A stretch of 64,000 bases of DNA from Diorhabda sublineata (lineage: Eukaryota; Arthropoda; Insecta; Coleoptera; Chrysomelidae). Below the pieces are notes generated by a model, which was given only the letters and a program-made list of their open reading frames with translations, was not told the DNA's origin and ran no database searches. Positions 23,909-35,790 of the stretch are shown one piece after another (position 1 is the stretch's first letter; each line of letters opens with the position of its first letter). The translations under genes were made by a program, and so were the position numbers. Where the stretch lies: the NCBI RefSeq assembly GCF_026230105.1, contig NC_079476.1:35206559-35270558 (forward strand), in the 5' to 3' direction.

Positions 23909-24745
23909 TACGAAGTCTGGCTATTAAATAACGAGACTGGTTACGAAAAAGGATTTTATTATAAAAATCATCCTACATTCGAATGCTCCCTTTCAATATA
24001 CTCCCTTCCCCTCTCCACACACCTTTCCCTATGTTTTTTCCATTGATCGAAGCAGTGCTGGAAGTCTTCTTTGGTGAGGGTCTTTAGGAGCTCTGCCGTT
24101 TTTTGCCTTACCGCTTCCATAGACTCAAATCGGGTCCCTTTCAAAACATATTTTTCTAACCTTTGAAAGAAATCTGAGCAAACCTGTTGACGCAAGAGCT
24201 TTTGGTCAGGAGTCAGATTTTTTGGCACCAACTTCGCAAAGATTTTTGTCATATGTATTTCCTCATGTAAAATTTTTCTAACCGTTCCTCGGCAATTATC
24301 CGGATGCTCATTCGACGATCTGCACGCTCGATTTGTTTTTTTTTGGTCTCTGTTTCCGGAGTTAAAACAGTCACAGGGCGACTTGGGCGCTTATCATCTT
24401 CAGTGCTCCCTAGGCCCTCACTAAATCGCTTATACCACTCAAAAACACGTGTACGAGATAGAGTATTGTTCCCATAGGCCTCTTGCAACAAATTATAGTA
24501 CTTAGTCGGAGTTTTTTTCAATTTGACAAGAAATTTGAGATTGATACGTTGCTCCTGTTTTTCGTCACACATGGTTTTCGGCAAGAAAAAAAAACACGTT
24601 CGTTTCCAACCTCTATTGCACAAATATTACAATAGTGACGGGAAGATGTTTTGGGACGTGCATAGACAAGATATCTAGATACCCAACGCAGGTCTAGGGC
24701 GGCCTCTAGACGCGCAGTCTTATTATTTAATAGCGAGACCTCGTA
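23909..24745 (-). mobile_element. Internally deleted mariner, family D copy 1, both ends present
   Basis: Terminal repeats TACGAAGTCTGGCTATTAAA (left) and, reversed, TACGAGGTCTCGCTATTAAA (right) bound about 837 bp including TA at each edge. A second, more deleted copy is at 52504-52975. Confidence 0.9.
23968..24572 (-). pseudogene. Mariner transposase with catalytic core deleted
   Basis: The minus-strand ATG at 24572 opens MCDEKQEQRINLKFLVKLKK, GNNTLSRTRVFEWYKRFSEG and RRMSIRIIAEERLEKF. After a frameshift near 24250 it continues in KIFAKLVPKNLTPDQKLLRQ and VCSDFFQRLE. It then jumps directly to YVLKGTRFESMEAVRQKTAE and ends REYIEREHSNVG. Compared with full mariners of this type, the segment holding all three catalytic Asp residues is missing between FQRLE and KYVLKGTRF. 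What remains is the DNA-binding half plus the C-terminal tail, so it could not have cut DNA itself. Confidence 0.85.
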
Positions 24746-25479
24746 TATTCGCTATATGTTTTAATCTCGCGTCGTGTAATAATCAGTAGATCTGAACTAT
24801 TCGCTTTTTTATTATAATACGTGTAATTAATTATTTTGATTATCTTAAATTTTGGAGAATGAATTTATAGGACAAACTGTATAGATATGAACCTATCGTT
24901 TCAAAAAATATTTATTCAACCTCTAAAAAGATATTAAATCTAATAAATCAGTAAAATCTCTAAACGGTAGCTTTTATCAAACAATATTTAGACGTTAGCA
25001 AACAATATTAAAAATATGATGTATATGCATATCACAAGGTGTATGATAATAATATGGAAATTTTCCGAAAAAAAATCAAATATACAAAAAGATCACGTTA
25101 AGGTTCCAATAAAATTGTTCAAAATTTCATGCCGACATAACGACAAAACAAAAATCGGATACATCGATTTTATATTCGAATGTATGACGTCATTATCGTT
25201 AAAAAATGCGTATAAGTTATTTATAGGCAACATTCGAAGGTTTTATTTATAATTTTTATAAATTTATTTCGAATATTTTTGTTGATTATTTAAAAATGAT
25301 ATACAAACTAACAAAACAATAGAGAAGATAGAGATAGAAGAGCTACAGGTTTTCAAAATCGAATAATAAGGTATTATAATTCAATAAACGAATAATTACC
25401 TATGAGAATGATTCATCCTAATGAGTAATATCTATCATTATCAGGAAAAAAACCAAAATTAACATTAACACCCTGTATG

Positions 25480-26345
25480 GGGTGCAGCTATGTCTTGATG
25501 TCATCCAAAAGGTCCGTTTCATTGAATTTAATAAGGCATTTTATAAAGTTAGACACAAACAATTAATACGAGCCCCGGAACGAAAAAACCTTGACAAAAA
25601 TAGTTACCAAACTGTACCCGTATCAAACTCCATTGAACAATCTGTGCGATGTAGACGACACAGTACTTCTCGCCGAAAACATGCAGGATGTACAAAATAC
25701 ACAAAACTAAGAATACCAAATGTATTATTATTACCGAAATTGAAGCACCCAATACGTATATGGGGGGAAAGACTGGAAAGAGCCGACAGGTACGACTACC
25801 TGGGTACAAGTTTTGAATGTTCCGTGAATTACTGTCGAGAAAGCCCGAGCATCGTTTATGAAGATCATGAAACTTCTCTGTAGCCGCGACCTGAGCTTGA
25901 AGTTGAGAACTCAAGTGCTATGTAGTCCCACTTCTTTTGTGTGGTATAGAAGCTTAGATCCTCAAAGCATATTGCGAGCGAATAATAGAAGCTTTTGAGA
26001 TATGCGACTACCTTCGAATTCTGAAAAATATGGAAAAGAAAGTAGAGATCCTTCATGAAGTAAAAAGAAGAAACCTTCAATATATTTTACACATCATGAG
26101 AGGTCTAAACCATGAGATTGTACAGAAAAGATTTATTGTATTTATTGAAGACGTGGCTCATGAACAACGAGTTCGCCTGATGACGCTTAGAACGTCCATT
26201 TATCAGGACTCCTTCCTTTGAAGAAGTGCAAGACCGTGGAATCAACTACCAAGGCACGTCTTTTCCGAATACTACAGCCTACAGAAGGCACAGGGAAGGC
26301 ACCACTCGAATTTCATCAAATTGCGTGATTTCTATTTGAGTATAA
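25480..26345 (+). pseudogene. LINE RT relic(s)
   Basis: KVRFIEFNKAFYKVRHKQLI is the F.D..KAFD.VRH.KL block. In another frame VDDTVLLAENMQDVQ is a decayed (Y/F)ADD box. Further on come LERADRYDYLGT, VEILHEVKRRNLQYILHIMR and HEIVQKRF. From 26155 a different LINE end follows (VRLMTLRTSIYQDSFF, then ARTWNQLPRHVF), resembling the ...R...LWN.LP..VF end of Jockey/R1-type proteins. Probably two nested relics. Confidence 0.75.
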
Positions 26346-27119
26346 ATTAACTGGTGGCTTAGTGTCAGGATGTTTCCATTCCTGTAACCATGAAATAAAC
26401 AAGCGTTTTGTTTAGATTAATTCAAAACGCGAAATGATTCATCCAATTCGATTTGTGAAATTAAACGCTTTCTTTTCCTACATGAACCACTTTAACTGAT
26501 CACAACTTATATCTGAAAACAGTTGGCAACGTATCATTCTTTCACAGGCTTCATCAAAGAAACTGTCTTACGAACAAAATGTTTTCATTTCTGCAACCAT
26601 GATGCAAATAAGGGTTGTTTTGAGAAAAATTCCAAGTCTCTTTGCGCAATTAAATGCTTTTCTTCCATAATGAACTCACTTTCATTCATCACTTCTTTGT
26701 AAAAATTGTCTTGCTGCGAAAATTTATTGACGCTTCTTCCAAAACAAATTAGCTATTCGTTATAACTTGTTATTAATGTTGTCGTCGATGTAACCTTCGG
26801 CAACTGTAGTCGATTTTCACCGTCTTTGTTTTTTTATTTACCATTCTGGTTATTTACAAATGAAAAGCTTAAATTTCGTAAAATCGACTGTTCACATTAA
26901 GATTGGATATTATCAATATTAAGTGATGTGTAAGAACGATCATATTTGTCAATATATTATTAAGGACTTTTCGGAAACTATGATTAGGTTAACCATATGT
27001 GATATGGGCGAAGGGCCGTGAGAAATAATAATAGTTGTCGTAGTATGAGCAACAACTTCTCATAGAAATTGTAGAAAAAATTTGATTCGATATTTTGATA
27101 TTAGATTATTTTTAAATAT

Positions 27120-28030
27120 ATAGTCAGTTAGTCACTGAAAGCGATATCAGTAAGGCGTTATAGGGAGGCTTTCTCTGAAATATACGTAGATAGGATAAAT
27201 TAGGATACCATGTACACTGCAACCGAACGGACCCCTGTCTTGCCGCGATATTGGGAATCTCAGTATTTACAGCGGATCCCTTACTCCTAGTCTTCTTAGA
27301 AAGTTCAAAATATGAGATGGTTGTAGCTGGCAAAGATCTTCGTCTTCCATTTCATACTTCTCACGTTTGATCGTTGGTGGTGTAGGTTTTCTGCGGTTTT
27401 CCTATAACCTGTTGAACCGGTTCATCAGACATATGGACGACGAAAGGGAATAATGCAGCCGCAGTTGTACCCGCCCACTAAACTAACCGCCTACCTAAAT
27501 AAACAAAAAAAAACACAAATAAATATCACCAATATCTTTTTCACTCACTGTTCGTTTTTTCCAGCCTATTGCAATACACATCACTCTACCATCCAACACA
27601 ACTCCAGCCCTGAAAAAAAGTTATTTCTATATCAGGGCCACACAAAATAAATCTCTTCCTTCTCATCAATGACATTCTCATTCGAACCACCAAAAACCAA
27701 CTAACGTCTTTCTATCCCAGGTGTAGTGCTTTGGAGTTTCGGAGTGTTTCACACTTTGATAGAATTTGGATAGAGGTTTCGTTTTCCGTGCAATAGAAAC
27801 TGCACGCTGCATTACCTGCTAAGACTAGGGTCTTCAGGTGTCTTTTCCAATGCTTTTTCTATTGTTCTGTAGCTGATACCACAGAAGGGTTCAGATCCTA
27901 TGAAAGGTGTGTCTTCCTCTACTTTCCTCGGTTCCCTCCACTTCAGTATGTCCATTGCAGGGTAACTATTTTTCTTGACTAACTTGTCCGGACATTCCCA
28001 AACTAGTTTGAATTTGATTATATTAGAACT
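27120..28030 (-). pseudogene. LINE 3' end, family B copy 2, interrupted by an insertion
   Basis: The right part (27715-28030), read on the minus strand, has IGSEPFCGISYRTIEKAL, LSR and CETLR-like text. The left part (27120-27365) matches the 3' end of the copy at 40090-40330 (CCGCGATA, AGCGGATCC, CAAAGATCTTCGTCTTCCAT versus the same order there). Between them about 350 bp of unrelated sequence (27365-27715) is inserted. Confidence 0.7.
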
Positions 28031-28239
28031 TAGAACTCTGCTGCTTCGCTATTGTACAAATATATGTATCTTCATAAATCTGTAACTTTTAGATCTACAG
28101 ATTCAATGTAATATTAAAAGCTGAAGAATTAAATAATTTATTTTATTTTATTTAAAAGTGGGTGATGGTTTATGAAAATTAATCTTGTTACTATTGATTT
28201 CATTCGCACGCTAAACTAATTGACCTAAGGGCCTTATAC

Positions 28240-28440
28240 TAGTGGATTGCGAGCGTCTTCAAAGCGGAGCGGGCGCGCAACGAGCTCGCGGCGCACGCGC
28301 ATCGAATTTGTTGAGGCCGCGCAAGGAGATCGTAGTGTGGACGCCATTTTGTATTGTCGCGTGCAAACGCCATTTTTTATTCGTTTGCGAAACAACACAA
28401 AGTAGTCGCTCTCTACCATTCGATTAATCGATAATGAGTC
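28240..28440. promoter_or_regulatory. GC- and CpG-rich island, candidate internal promoter
   Basis: GAGCGGGCGCGCAACGAGC, GCGGCGCACGCGC and GGCCGCGCAAGG stand out from the surrounding AT-rich DNA. Two ACGCCATTTT motifs (YY1/Pho-like core GCCAT) lie at about 28339 and 28368. It sits about 210 bp upstream of the microexon. Overlapping 61-codon frames on both strands look like by-products of the composition. It could equally be a transposon fragment. Confidence 0.35.
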
Positions 28441-28650
28441 CCCAAATTCGTCGATGTTTTCGTTTTAGAAGTAATAAAGCCAAAACTAGTGTTTCCTTCT
28501 TGGAATTCATTTTGTTAATGGCTTCACACCGCAGCCCCTCGTAAACCGCTGGTATGATAAGACTGTCACTGTATTCAGTACCATTATTAATAATTAGAAA
28601 AATCTTTTTTATTGTAATTTTTCATTAATGTTTTTATTTTTGTTTTTCAG

Positions 28651-28669
28651 AAACAGCAACAACAAATTG
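28651..28669 (+). CDS. Candidate 19-nt microexon of the large host gene
   Basis: A very good acceptor (a T-rich run ending TTTTTCAG at 28650) is followed after 19 bases by a consensus donor G|GTAAGT at 28669/28670. Read in phase 0 it encodes Lys-Gln-Gln-Gln-Gln-Ile plus one G of the next codon. It therefore accepts phase 0, which exon 5 and the 21189 exon both deliver, and hands on phase 1. That is also the phase left by the alternative first exon ending at 63071. This shared phase is the main support. The sequence itself is too short for homology, and a chance pairing of splice sites in an AT-rich intron is possible. Confidence 0.5.
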
Positions 28670-29757
28670 GTAAGTGCTCTTTAATGTATACAAAAATAAT
28701 TATAATAATATCGGAAAAATTGAACATCGCATTACGTTATTCACCTTGGAAAGCATTTTATGAAAAAAAATAACAACAAAAATCAACGAAATATCAGTTT
28801 TAGAAAAAATAACGTGCATATATCATAATAAATTCTTGAACCAATCAACAGATAATTTCGTTTATGATTTAAGAGTCATCTTTAATTTGTTATATAACTT
28901 TAAATTCTGCGGGAGGAGACTCTGATAGGGTGAATAATTAATATTAAATTGGACGTTACCAGCTTTTTAACTAACGAATAATAAAAAAGATGGAAAAACT
29001 GGAAACACCTTATTAATTAAATTAAAAATTAAAATTAAAGAAACTAAAACTATTCTCAGACACGATTATGCAAATTAATATTTATTGCTAAGAACATTAA
29101 AAAAAGTTTCAACAACAAATAAATTTATTGAAAAAATAATCAACTGCGTATCCAAAAGAGCCCAACGAATAAAAGCAATTTTAAATTAAAAACAACGGAG
29201 TCCTTCGGGTGTGGTTGAATTCCCAACCTGGCAGCTGTAGAACTGCGAAAAATAATAAAATGAGGATGGAAACGGGAACACGGGCGGAAATTACTAAGGA
29301 AGGAATGAGTAGGTAGAACAGATTTGAATAAGAAGGAGTTTATGCTCTAACATATGAAAAAACTAAAATTATATTTTTTTAAAATATAACCAAACAAGTA
29401 CCTGTTCTATTCTATTCGTTCTGTTCCCAAAATAAATAGGAAATAACACCGAAACTATTATAAAAAATTTGCTTAAAACTGGAATTTTATGAGCAACATA
29501 TAAAAAGATATAAGAAAAACTTAGTTCTAAAGAATATTGAAAATAATATTACCACAAATTTCACTGAATTCACTTTGATTCAAACACTTTTAGAGTGTAG
29601 GTAGATAGAGGACGATTTAGCGACGAAACTGATTTTATTGAATTCTTCGAATAGAGTGGAAGGAATACTATAATGATTATTATTATTCTTTCTCATGTAA
29701 ACACCAATTACGATTAACATCTAAAATTACGAGAATGGTCTCGGGCGCGTACTATAA

Positions 29758-30752
29758 GCGGGTTGTTACTTAAGTTCTGAGATAGATAAATAAAAACAAA
29801 TATTAATGATTGGATATGGCTTTATTGTTTTTCAAAATCTTTTCAATTAAGATCAATATACTTTTGCACGCATTTTAACTAATTGTCGAAGTATTTTTTC
29901 TATTCCTATTGAGTTACCTCCAAAACATGTAATCATTAGGTGTCAAACAAGGATTCTAAGGCGGATGACCCACCAATTCGATGTTTTGATTGTTCAAAAA
30001 CGTTTTTGTTTGAACTGATGCTTCAGATCTCGCATTGTCGTAGTGGAGAACGATTCGTCTTCTGCGATTGCTTGATTTTTTCCAACATATCTGGCAAAAA
30101 AATGCTAGTGTACCATTCAGACTTGATCATTCTACTTTGATCTAATGGAACGACCATTTGCTTCGAAGTGCTTCGTTCGCGAACAACTTTTGTTGGATTT
30201 GGCTCGTCTTGAAAGATCATACAGTCGATTGTAGTTTAGTTTCGGGTTCACGTTCAGAGATACATCATTCGTCCCTTATCACGAACTTATAGACGTCTTT
30301 TATCAACATTCCTTTGCACCAATCGACACTAGCTTTTTTCTGACCTTTTTTTCTTTCAATGTTGAATGTATACGAGTGGAATGAATGTCCAATTATGCAT
30401 CAATCTCATGGTATGTCACATGACGATCTTGCAAGATCAGTTGACGCACAGCAGAGATGGTTTCTAGTAGATTTTGGACGATATTCACGAAATTCCTGTA
30501 GCGAAGTGCAACCATGATTGTATTCGGAAAACCAGCGAGAGATTTTGCTTGATCACCATAAGTTAAAGTGATATTAATCAATTTTTCGACCAAGATGAAT
30601 ATTTCAAGTATCTATAAACAACTCAAATAGCACTAGAATGAAAACGCTGTTAGTAAGTTCACCATTAAAAATGTCGAATAATAACAATGTCATATTTTTG
30701 AAATATTCTTATCAGTGTTGCCATATCTTAAAACTTAAGTAGCAATCCTTGT
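29758..30752 (-). mobile_element. Mariner family A copy 2
   Basis: Terminal repeats GGTTGTTACTTAAGTTCTGA (left) and, reversed, GGATTGCTACTTAAGTTTTA (right). The minus-strand relic reads RQLILQDRHVTYHEIDA, then (M)IFQDEPNPTKVVRERSTSKQ and RMIKSEWYTSIFLPDMLEKI, and KTNRSPLRQCEI where other members have RRRIILHHDNASSH. It has stops, deletions and no open transposase. The same TIR family is at 7133-7743. Confidence 0.85.
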
Positions 30753-30913
30753 ACCTCGTATATTGAATAATAAAATCAAATTCTATAAATTTTTTTTCTA
30801 TGCTAGTCTACCTATTAACTAACCCCATGAAATGTTTAAATGATGAGGACGTAGACGATATTTATACTCTTCATCTCTAAATGTACCGATATGAAAAGAT
30901 CAGATCAAATATA

Positions 30914-31528
30914 TACGAGGACCGTTTTTTTTTTCAACCTCCAAGTTCATATAAAACAATCATTTTATTACCAAAAGATTGGTTACTTTTCGAAGAGATT
31001 AAGACATTTGTCATATTTGTGAACAAGCTTTTCTATACCGTATTCAAAGTAAGTTGCCGCCAATGAATTAAAGTAGAATACAAAACAGACCTCGAAACTT
31101 CTGGAAATTCCGTAGACAAAGCAGTAATGATGAATTTGCGGCTGTCTTTCATCATTCTGTCAACTCGTTGAACCAGATCATCTGAAACGATAGATTTGCG
31201 TCTTTGGCTACCTTCATCATGCACATTATTACGTTTATTAAGTTTTCCCCATACACACGACTCATTCTCCTATGGATTTCTGCATCACTATGGCCTTCAG
31301 CCTGTAGAAAACGAATTACACTTCGCAATTCACACTTGGCGGGAGCATCAATGATGGCGGACATGTTTATGTGGCTGTAGGAAAACGCCGTCTGACGCCT
31401 GAATGTCAACAATGGCGGAGTGTGTAGTGCAAGAGCTTCGCAGTGGCCTACGGCAGATGCCTGCTTTCTTCTTCCCTCGTTGCCACTGCACGGAGCGATC
31501 GAAGTTGGAAAAAAAAACGGCCTTCGTA
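30914..31528 (-). mobile_element. Internally deleted mariner, family E, both ends present
   Basis: Left end TACGAGGACCG plus a T-run and CAACCTCC. The right end, reversed, is TACGAAGGCCG plus a T-run and CCAACTTC. The element is about 615 bp. The minus relic (31033-31364) opens MSAIIDAPAKCELRSVIRFL, QAEGHSDAEIHRRMSRVYGE and, in a second frame, NVHDEGSQRRKSIVSDDLVQ and ITALSTEFPEVSRSVLYSTL. This is only the mariner N-terminal helix-turn-helix region. The catalytic half is absent. Confidence 0.85.
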
Positions 31529-32439
31529 CATAGAAACGAGACAACGCGCTATCTTCGAATACAGATTCTACTTCTTATTATTAGTTATTCAAAAGAATAA
31601 GTTGGAATAAATAAACACAATTGCGTATTGTTTCACTATTTTTTTTATAAATCCTTGTGTAAATTGTCAAATTTGATTATTTTCAAATTTTACTAGAAAT
31701 CATGCAAATATACTCAACGTAAAGTGATTTGTATACGTGACTAAAATGAACTAGATATATATCACTCATTAAATACAAATCTAGGTTGTGATGATAATTT
31801 GGTGTATTTCATTTCTATTGTTACGTCACATAGATTTATTCCAATCGTTTTATAGAATTGGAAGTGATGATTTTTGGAAATTACGTGAGATAGGCTACAA
31901 AAGTTTTAATTCAAATTGTCGGCAAGGATTGGATCTTGCAAAGAGTTCTAGGAGCTTTGAGAACCGGGAAGAGACGGTAATTTCGCAGAGGCGGGAAAAA
32001 CCGGGAATTCTCTAATAAATCGGGAATTTTCAGTAATTTTGAATGAATCAACCGCATAGCAAATTGCTAGTGGTATAACTCAAAAACCAAAATATCTTCC
32101 AATCGAAATAACATGTTGAACCTTCATCGTAATTGCACTCGTACTTTTAACTGCCTACAGAACACACTGTTTACACTACCACTACACCAACACTGACAAT
32201 TACACTGTCTGATGCGCGTTTCTATAATCAAGTTATCTTCAGAGACATAAATATCGTTGTACGGCTATTCACCTAGGAACGCGGAGCACGACCTGGACCT
32301 ACCTACTCCACGTTCAAAATTACTTAATGGATCAAAATTTTACAATGCAAAAAAATGCACAATCACTTGCCAATATTCACTGGAAAGTGACTTCTACTCT
32401 GTAAACGAATTCTATTCTAATAAAATAAAAAACAATTTT

Positions 32440-32860
32440 GGCAAGATACGTGTTGATGTTTCTATGATTGCAATCGATTTTCTTACTTTCGTTATTTTTA
32501 CATCACATTGTTTCATTATATCAATAAAAATAATGTGAATATATGAAACTTTTGCAAATTATTATATACAAAAATCAAATTTTTATGCAAAATTGTTAAT
32601 TCCACAAATGAAATTCTTCAAAATGGTCATTTATAATTGTCACTCCAATGTGTAGGCTTTCTTGTTTATTAACACCTTCATATATCGACAAACTACGTGT
32701 TGATATTACAATGACTTCGATCGATTTTCTCACTTTCCTTATTTTTAAATCATACCTCTCATTATTTAAATAAAAATAGTCTGAATCTATGAGATCCACA
32801 AACTTTTGCAAATTATAGTGTATAACAATCAGAATTAAATGCAAAGATGCTTGGATATCG
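32440..32860. repeat. Two-copy direct repeat, unit about 245 bp
   Basis: Both copies have ACGTGTTGAT(G/A)TT, ATCGATTTTCT(T/C)ACTTTC, AATAAAAATA and AAACTTTTGCAAATTAT in the same order, starting near 32448 and 32694. Confidence 0.75.
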
Positions 32861-33759
32861 ACGAAGAAACGAGAGTTGACAAATATATTTAAAGGTCTTT
32901 TTAAATGTGACAGAAAAGTATATGGGAAATTTTGTGATGTCAAATATTTCTAGACCCTATCTCCACGCAATATCAAAAAATCGGCATTCTCGGTTTATTA
33001 GCAATTTTATGCAATTTCTTTTCGACGCAATGACTGGACTAACTAGCATCATTTTGTTGAGAAGACAAGTATTCTGTTGGGCACCATGACCTTGATCCTA
33101 CAGTCCTGAATTTAAGCGTCGTTGCCAACTACTCTAATAATAATTATCCCAAGAAAAATAGAGTATGAAATTATAAATTAATGATTCAAAGTTTTAGTAT
33201 CCGTATTTTAATTTTGAATGATTAAATTATGACGCGATTATTATTTATAGACTTGAAACATTTTCTTTTTAGTCGCCATAGAAATATGGCAACCACTAGT
33301 CCTACGGCAATATAATCCCCCTTCACAAGCTCTAGAGCAGCTGCGTATTGATCGACCTCATTTCAAATCGTTGAGGTGAACGTGTTTGTAATAAAGCTGG
33401 AAGGAAGTTGACAATTTCATGTTTATATGGTTGTTTATCTATTATAATTTATATGAAAAAACCATATGATTACGTTAAAATATACTAGAAAACTATTAAA
33501 CTCGTGTTTTCCACGAGCTACTGTCACTTCAGGACGCTATTGGTCTTATTTTCCATATTTACTGAACATTGTGTCCATGTTTCATTCTAAGATTTACTAC
33601 CATGTTTTTGTTTCCTTGTTGTTACCATGTTCAACATCTCTTAAATCACCCCTTCTTTTCGCAATATTGGATATTGGTGGGGCCATCCGCGGGGTCTGGG
33701 TAAAAGGTAAGTATAATTTTTTATGGCGTCATCTACATTACAAGAGATGCTGATCTATG

Positions 33760-34110
33760 ATTCCCACTCCTTTCAGTGAGCTCAGGTTATGAGATAGCTT
33801 GTATTTCATCCCAGGTGTAATGCTCTGGAGTTCCCTATGCTCTCACACTTCTAGAGAACGTGGATAGAGGTCTAGTCCTCTATATAGCAGAATCTGTACT
33901 TTGCACCCCCTGCTAATCCTAGCGCATTCAGGTGTGCATTGAGGCAGTATTGTCCCGACAAGAGACCTGTTATTAGACGTAAATTATTCTCACTCAGGTA
34001 CACACACTCAATAGATATTTGGTTATAGGTTTCAGTAACTGATATAGATAAACCTATTGTCCTGTAGCCAATTCCATAGAGGGGTTAAGGTCCTACGAGC
34101 AGTCTATCGG
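33760..34110 (-). pseudogene. LINE 3' end, family B copy 3
   Basis: The minus strand has YIEDSTSIHVL.KCESIGNSR followed by ALHLG, corresponding to ETS.H(I/V)L..C..L.NSRALHLG at the end of family B. The plus sequence CCCAGGTGTAATGCTCTGGA parallels 27718 and 40325. Confidence 0.65.
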
Positions 34111-34974
34111 TCGCTGGTTAAATAATATCTAACAGTATCTTCATTTGCTTAAGGACTATTTAATTATAAGTCATTTCCCTACGTCAGAATATTTAAAGGA
34201 AGACCTTATGAGTAATAAACTTTTAAACAATCGACTTTATGTTTAATACGTAACAGGGTTAGTTTTATGAGTTTTATAGATTTTATCAACCAATGTCCAA
34301 TTTTCTTGTAACATCTGATAGAAGCACTAAGCTGTTCATATTTTATTGTTCCATAGTGCCGTAATCCCTTGTGATTCCGTCTCACAGACGTTATCACACA
34401 AAGCAATTTTCTGTGAAAAAGTTTTGTTAGTCTGTTAGTCACTTCGTACATATTTGCATACGTATACCACAACCATTCTTAAAACTGCCTTTTCTGCTTT
34501 CAATATATTTGTTTCAACTTTAATGATAGAAAACATTTTAGTGAATGGTTCTTTGGTTGAAAATTCTAGCCAAAGATAATAAAAACATTGTTGTACTTAA
34601 CAGTAACGAGTTTCTTAACTAAATATTACAATATCATCTGTCTTGTTCGATATCTTTCAAGGCCGTTTTGGTTTTTAAGTAAGATCGTGAAATATTTTGA
34701 CTGAATTTCTAATTACTCATTTTTGGGGGTACCACTAATCCGAAACTTTGCTTATAACTTTCGCTGGCCGTCTCATTTTTTACTAGTATTCTTTCTCTTC
34801 CTATACTCCGCAGCAATTACAAATTTTGCAGTTTTTAAAGGCTGTTTAACCATGAAACTCTTTATTTTAAATTAACAAACATAGTAGTCAATCATATTTT
34901 GGTAAAAAAGTCCTCCCCTTCTATTTGACTTGTATACAAATTTGCCAACGTATTTTGAATTCACCATAATCCTA

Positions 34975-35345
34975 CCTAACCGCTCTTTTGAAGCTGCTTG
35001 GTCCACCCACGTTCGAAAGAATCCTTATTAGTTTTGACATTTTCTCCTCTGCCCTGTGTGTATATATTAGACGTGTTTGCAAGCTCAGCCGATTATTAAC
35101 TAAGATTTCTAGGAATATGGTGATATTGACTCTGCTTTGGCTTCTTCTTATCAGCGTTGCCTCAGTTTTGTAAGGAGCTCTTTCATCCATTTATTGATCT
35201 ATCTCTTGTTCACTTTTTGCCGCATATATTAGTGCTAAATCGTCAGCGAATACAGTGGTTGTAGAATCTCTTGTCAGTTTCAAGGTGTTGACTTCATCGT
35301 AGAGGATGCTCCGGATGTAATGTATCTTCGGGTTAACCAATGATG
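34975..35345 (-). pseudogene. R1-like LINE reverse transcriptase relic
   Basis: The minus frame gives YDEVNTLKLTRDSTTTVFAD plus DLALIYAAKSEQEIDQW, the FADD catalytic box region. It continues to RAEEKMSKLIRILSNVGGPS with SFKR, typical of the A...L..LMPN.GGP...KR segment of R1-type elements. Confidence 0.75.
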
Positions 35346-35619
35346 ATTCACCATATCCGTTGTATTAAAACATCAAAACTACTTTGAAATAAACTATTTA
35401 TTAAATAATAAAATAAGTAATTATACGTGGTTTCAATAATCCGACGACCATACTCGAACGAACGCTAGAATATTATTAATATCCATCTGTTTACATACTG
35501 AAAAATTCTATTCTATTATTATGGTCGTTACAGTCAGTTCAATACTAAATAAAGTACATAATTTGATACCTTAAAGGAACTCAAGTGTCCAAGGGACACC
35601 CGGAACCAATCATCTATGA

Positions 35620-35790
35620 TGTGGGTCCCCGTTAGAATCTTAATGAATACAATAAACCTTGAATTTAAATAGCTAAATTTATTATTCTTCATAGTCGCAT
35701 TAATATAAGACAAATATTTGGTGATCCGAGAAGATACGTTAATGGAGGGTAAAAATAAGTATCCTTCAACTAAATGATTAACAGATTCAG
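35620..35790. repeat. Interspersed repeat, partner of 16395-16575
   Basis: Same order of shared blocks as described for the copy at 16395. No coding content seen. Confidence 0.65.

Larger units (their letters stand above)
13335..28650 (+). other. Intron 5 (contains the 21189 alternative first exon)
   Basis: This is a 15-kb intron of the inferred long transcript. Stretches where I recognise nothing beyond AT-rich sequence are 15360-16395, 18235-19640, 21335-22245, 22765-23520, 24750-25475 and 26350-27120. The rest is covered by the repeats and transposon relics listed separately. Confidence 0.45.

Noticed and set aside
28234..28427. Overlapping 61-codon frames on both strands in the GC-rich patch.
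   Set aside because: GC-rich DNA has few stops by chance. No splice or start context supports either frame.
33466..33710. A 95-codon open frame with an excellent-looking donor (AAAG|GTAAGT at 33707).
   Set aside because: The peptide is hydrophobic and low in Ser/Arg, unlike all other exons of the gene, no matching acceptor with a consistent phase stands out, and LINE sequence begins 50 bases further on.
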